Positions 63,659-64,000 of a stretch of DNA of 64,000 nt are shown here, piece by piece. The stretch's first letter is position 1; every line of letters begins with the position of its first letter. The DNA comes from Novipirellula aureliae. GTDB lineage: Bacteria; Planctomycetota; Planctomycetia; Pirellulales; Pirellulaceae. Made by a program: the position numbers and the translations under genes. A model generated the notes under the pieces. That model had not been told where the DNA came from. It did not search any database and saw nothing but the letters and a program-made list of their open reading frames with translations. The stretch lies in the NCBI RefSeq assembly GCF_007860185.1, contig NZ_SJPY01000004.1:310001-374000 (forward strand), read 5' to 3'.

Positions 63659-64000
63659 ATGGAATCTGCCGGATCAAAACCGAAGCCTGCCAAAACCTCG
63701 TTCAAGGATGCGGCAATCCGTAGTGGCTTGGTGTCCTCCGAGCGTTGGAAACAAGTTGTCGAGACGGTCGGATCGGCAAACGATGACGAAGCGATCGCTG
63801 ACCTGTTGGTGCAAAGCGGTCAAGTGACGGAGTACCAGGTCAACCAACTACGCGGCGGTCGGACGAAGTTTACGCTCGGTCCCTACCTCATCACCGGATG
63901 GATCGGCCAAGGAGGCATGGGGCAAGTTTTCAAGGCAGTGCATAGTGTGATGGGTCGTGAGTGCGCCGTGAAAACACTTCCGCTCGAAAAGTTGACTTCG
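63659..64000 (+). CDS. Ser/Thr protein kinase, 3' part outside window
   Basis: First 114 residues of a Hanks-type kinase. An N-terminal ~70-residue helical segment (DDEAIADLLVQSGQVTEYQVNQL) precedes the kinase fold; such segments are common before planctomycete kinase domains. Kinase N-lobe: Gly-rich loop IGQGGMGQVF and Lys in CAVKTLPLEK. The frame is open to the window end. ATG 63659 lies one base after the stop of the GH38-like gene. Confidence 0.85.
   Translation, partial: MESAGSKPKPAKTSFKDAAIRSGLVSSERWKQVVETVGSANDDEAIADLLVQSGQVTEYQVNQLRGGRTKFTLGPYLITGWIGQGGMGQVFKAVHSVMGRECAVKTLPLEKLTS

Overview
The window looks like chromosomal DNA of a planctomycete of the Rhodopirellula/Pirellulaceae type. 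The evidence is a giant extracellular protein with a LEPR-XLL-like N-terminus, Calx-beta repeats and a dockerin pair; a PEP-CTERM protein; a DUF1080 protein; a DUF6800-type small basic protein; a TIGR03790-type protein; large kinases with tetratricopeptide or transmembrane parts; an hpnCDE squalene cluster; and few clear Shine-Dalgarno sites. This is inference from family content; no database search was possible.

Layout: 1-6644 holds the 3' part of lhgO, a TPR-methyltransferase fusion and a 1318-residue membrane Ser/Thr kinase. 7205-14712 holds a PEP-CTERM protein, the DEAH helicase hrpA (minus) and a TolC-like lipoprotein. 14707-15180 is a hairpin repeat locus ahead of a four-CBS-domain protein, then a Zn-ribbon coiled-coil protein and the principal sigma factor (minus). 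19477-24641 carries a small zinc-ribbon membrane protein, a methyltransferase, the largest repeat array (14 x 40 bp), a DinB-like protein, a PAS histidine kinase and a DUF1080 protein. 24648-26715 is an overlapping ATP-grasp/metallopeptidase pair. Then come an MnmE-like GTPase, an NtrC-type regulator, a Tat-exported SGNH hydrolase, a two-part GNAT-like protein and a DegP/HtrA protease.

34136-37130 is a small accessory region. It has three tRNA genes (Arg-TCT, Leu-TAA, Met-CAT), two copies of a terminal-inverted-repeat element, the decayed start of an integrase gene and a secreted TIM-barrel-like protein whose codon choice differs from its neighbours. 37426-43340 is an isoprenoid block: a glycosyltransferase with rdgB, then hpnE-hpnD-hpnC on the minus strand and ispH divergent from them. 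IspH makes IPP and DMAPP; HpnC, HpnD and HpnE turn farnesyl diphosphate into squalene. 43467-64000 holds an unknown acidic-tailed protein, the 8.5-kb Calx-beta gene, a secreted Cys-rich thioredoxin-like protein, an HU-like protein, a Wzz-like protein, a CBM9-like protein, a TIGR03790-type protein, the DUF6800-type protein, a GH38-like protein and the start of another Ser/Thr kinase.

The most unusual signal is a set of hairpin elements carrying a GTAG tetranucleotide on their 5' side, the layout of REP sequences. In at least three loci a forward cluster is followed by a reverse cluster, as in BIMEs. The stems differ between clusters but stay base-paired, while the loop core (TCTCCGAG) and GTAG are kept. 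Several of these hairpins start exactly at, or within a few bases of, a stop codon in the sense direction; in tolC-like and hrpA the stop codon is the TAG of GTAG. A separate ~120-bp repeat lies just after the stop codons of two unrelated genes (kinase and hpnC) in the same relative orientation.
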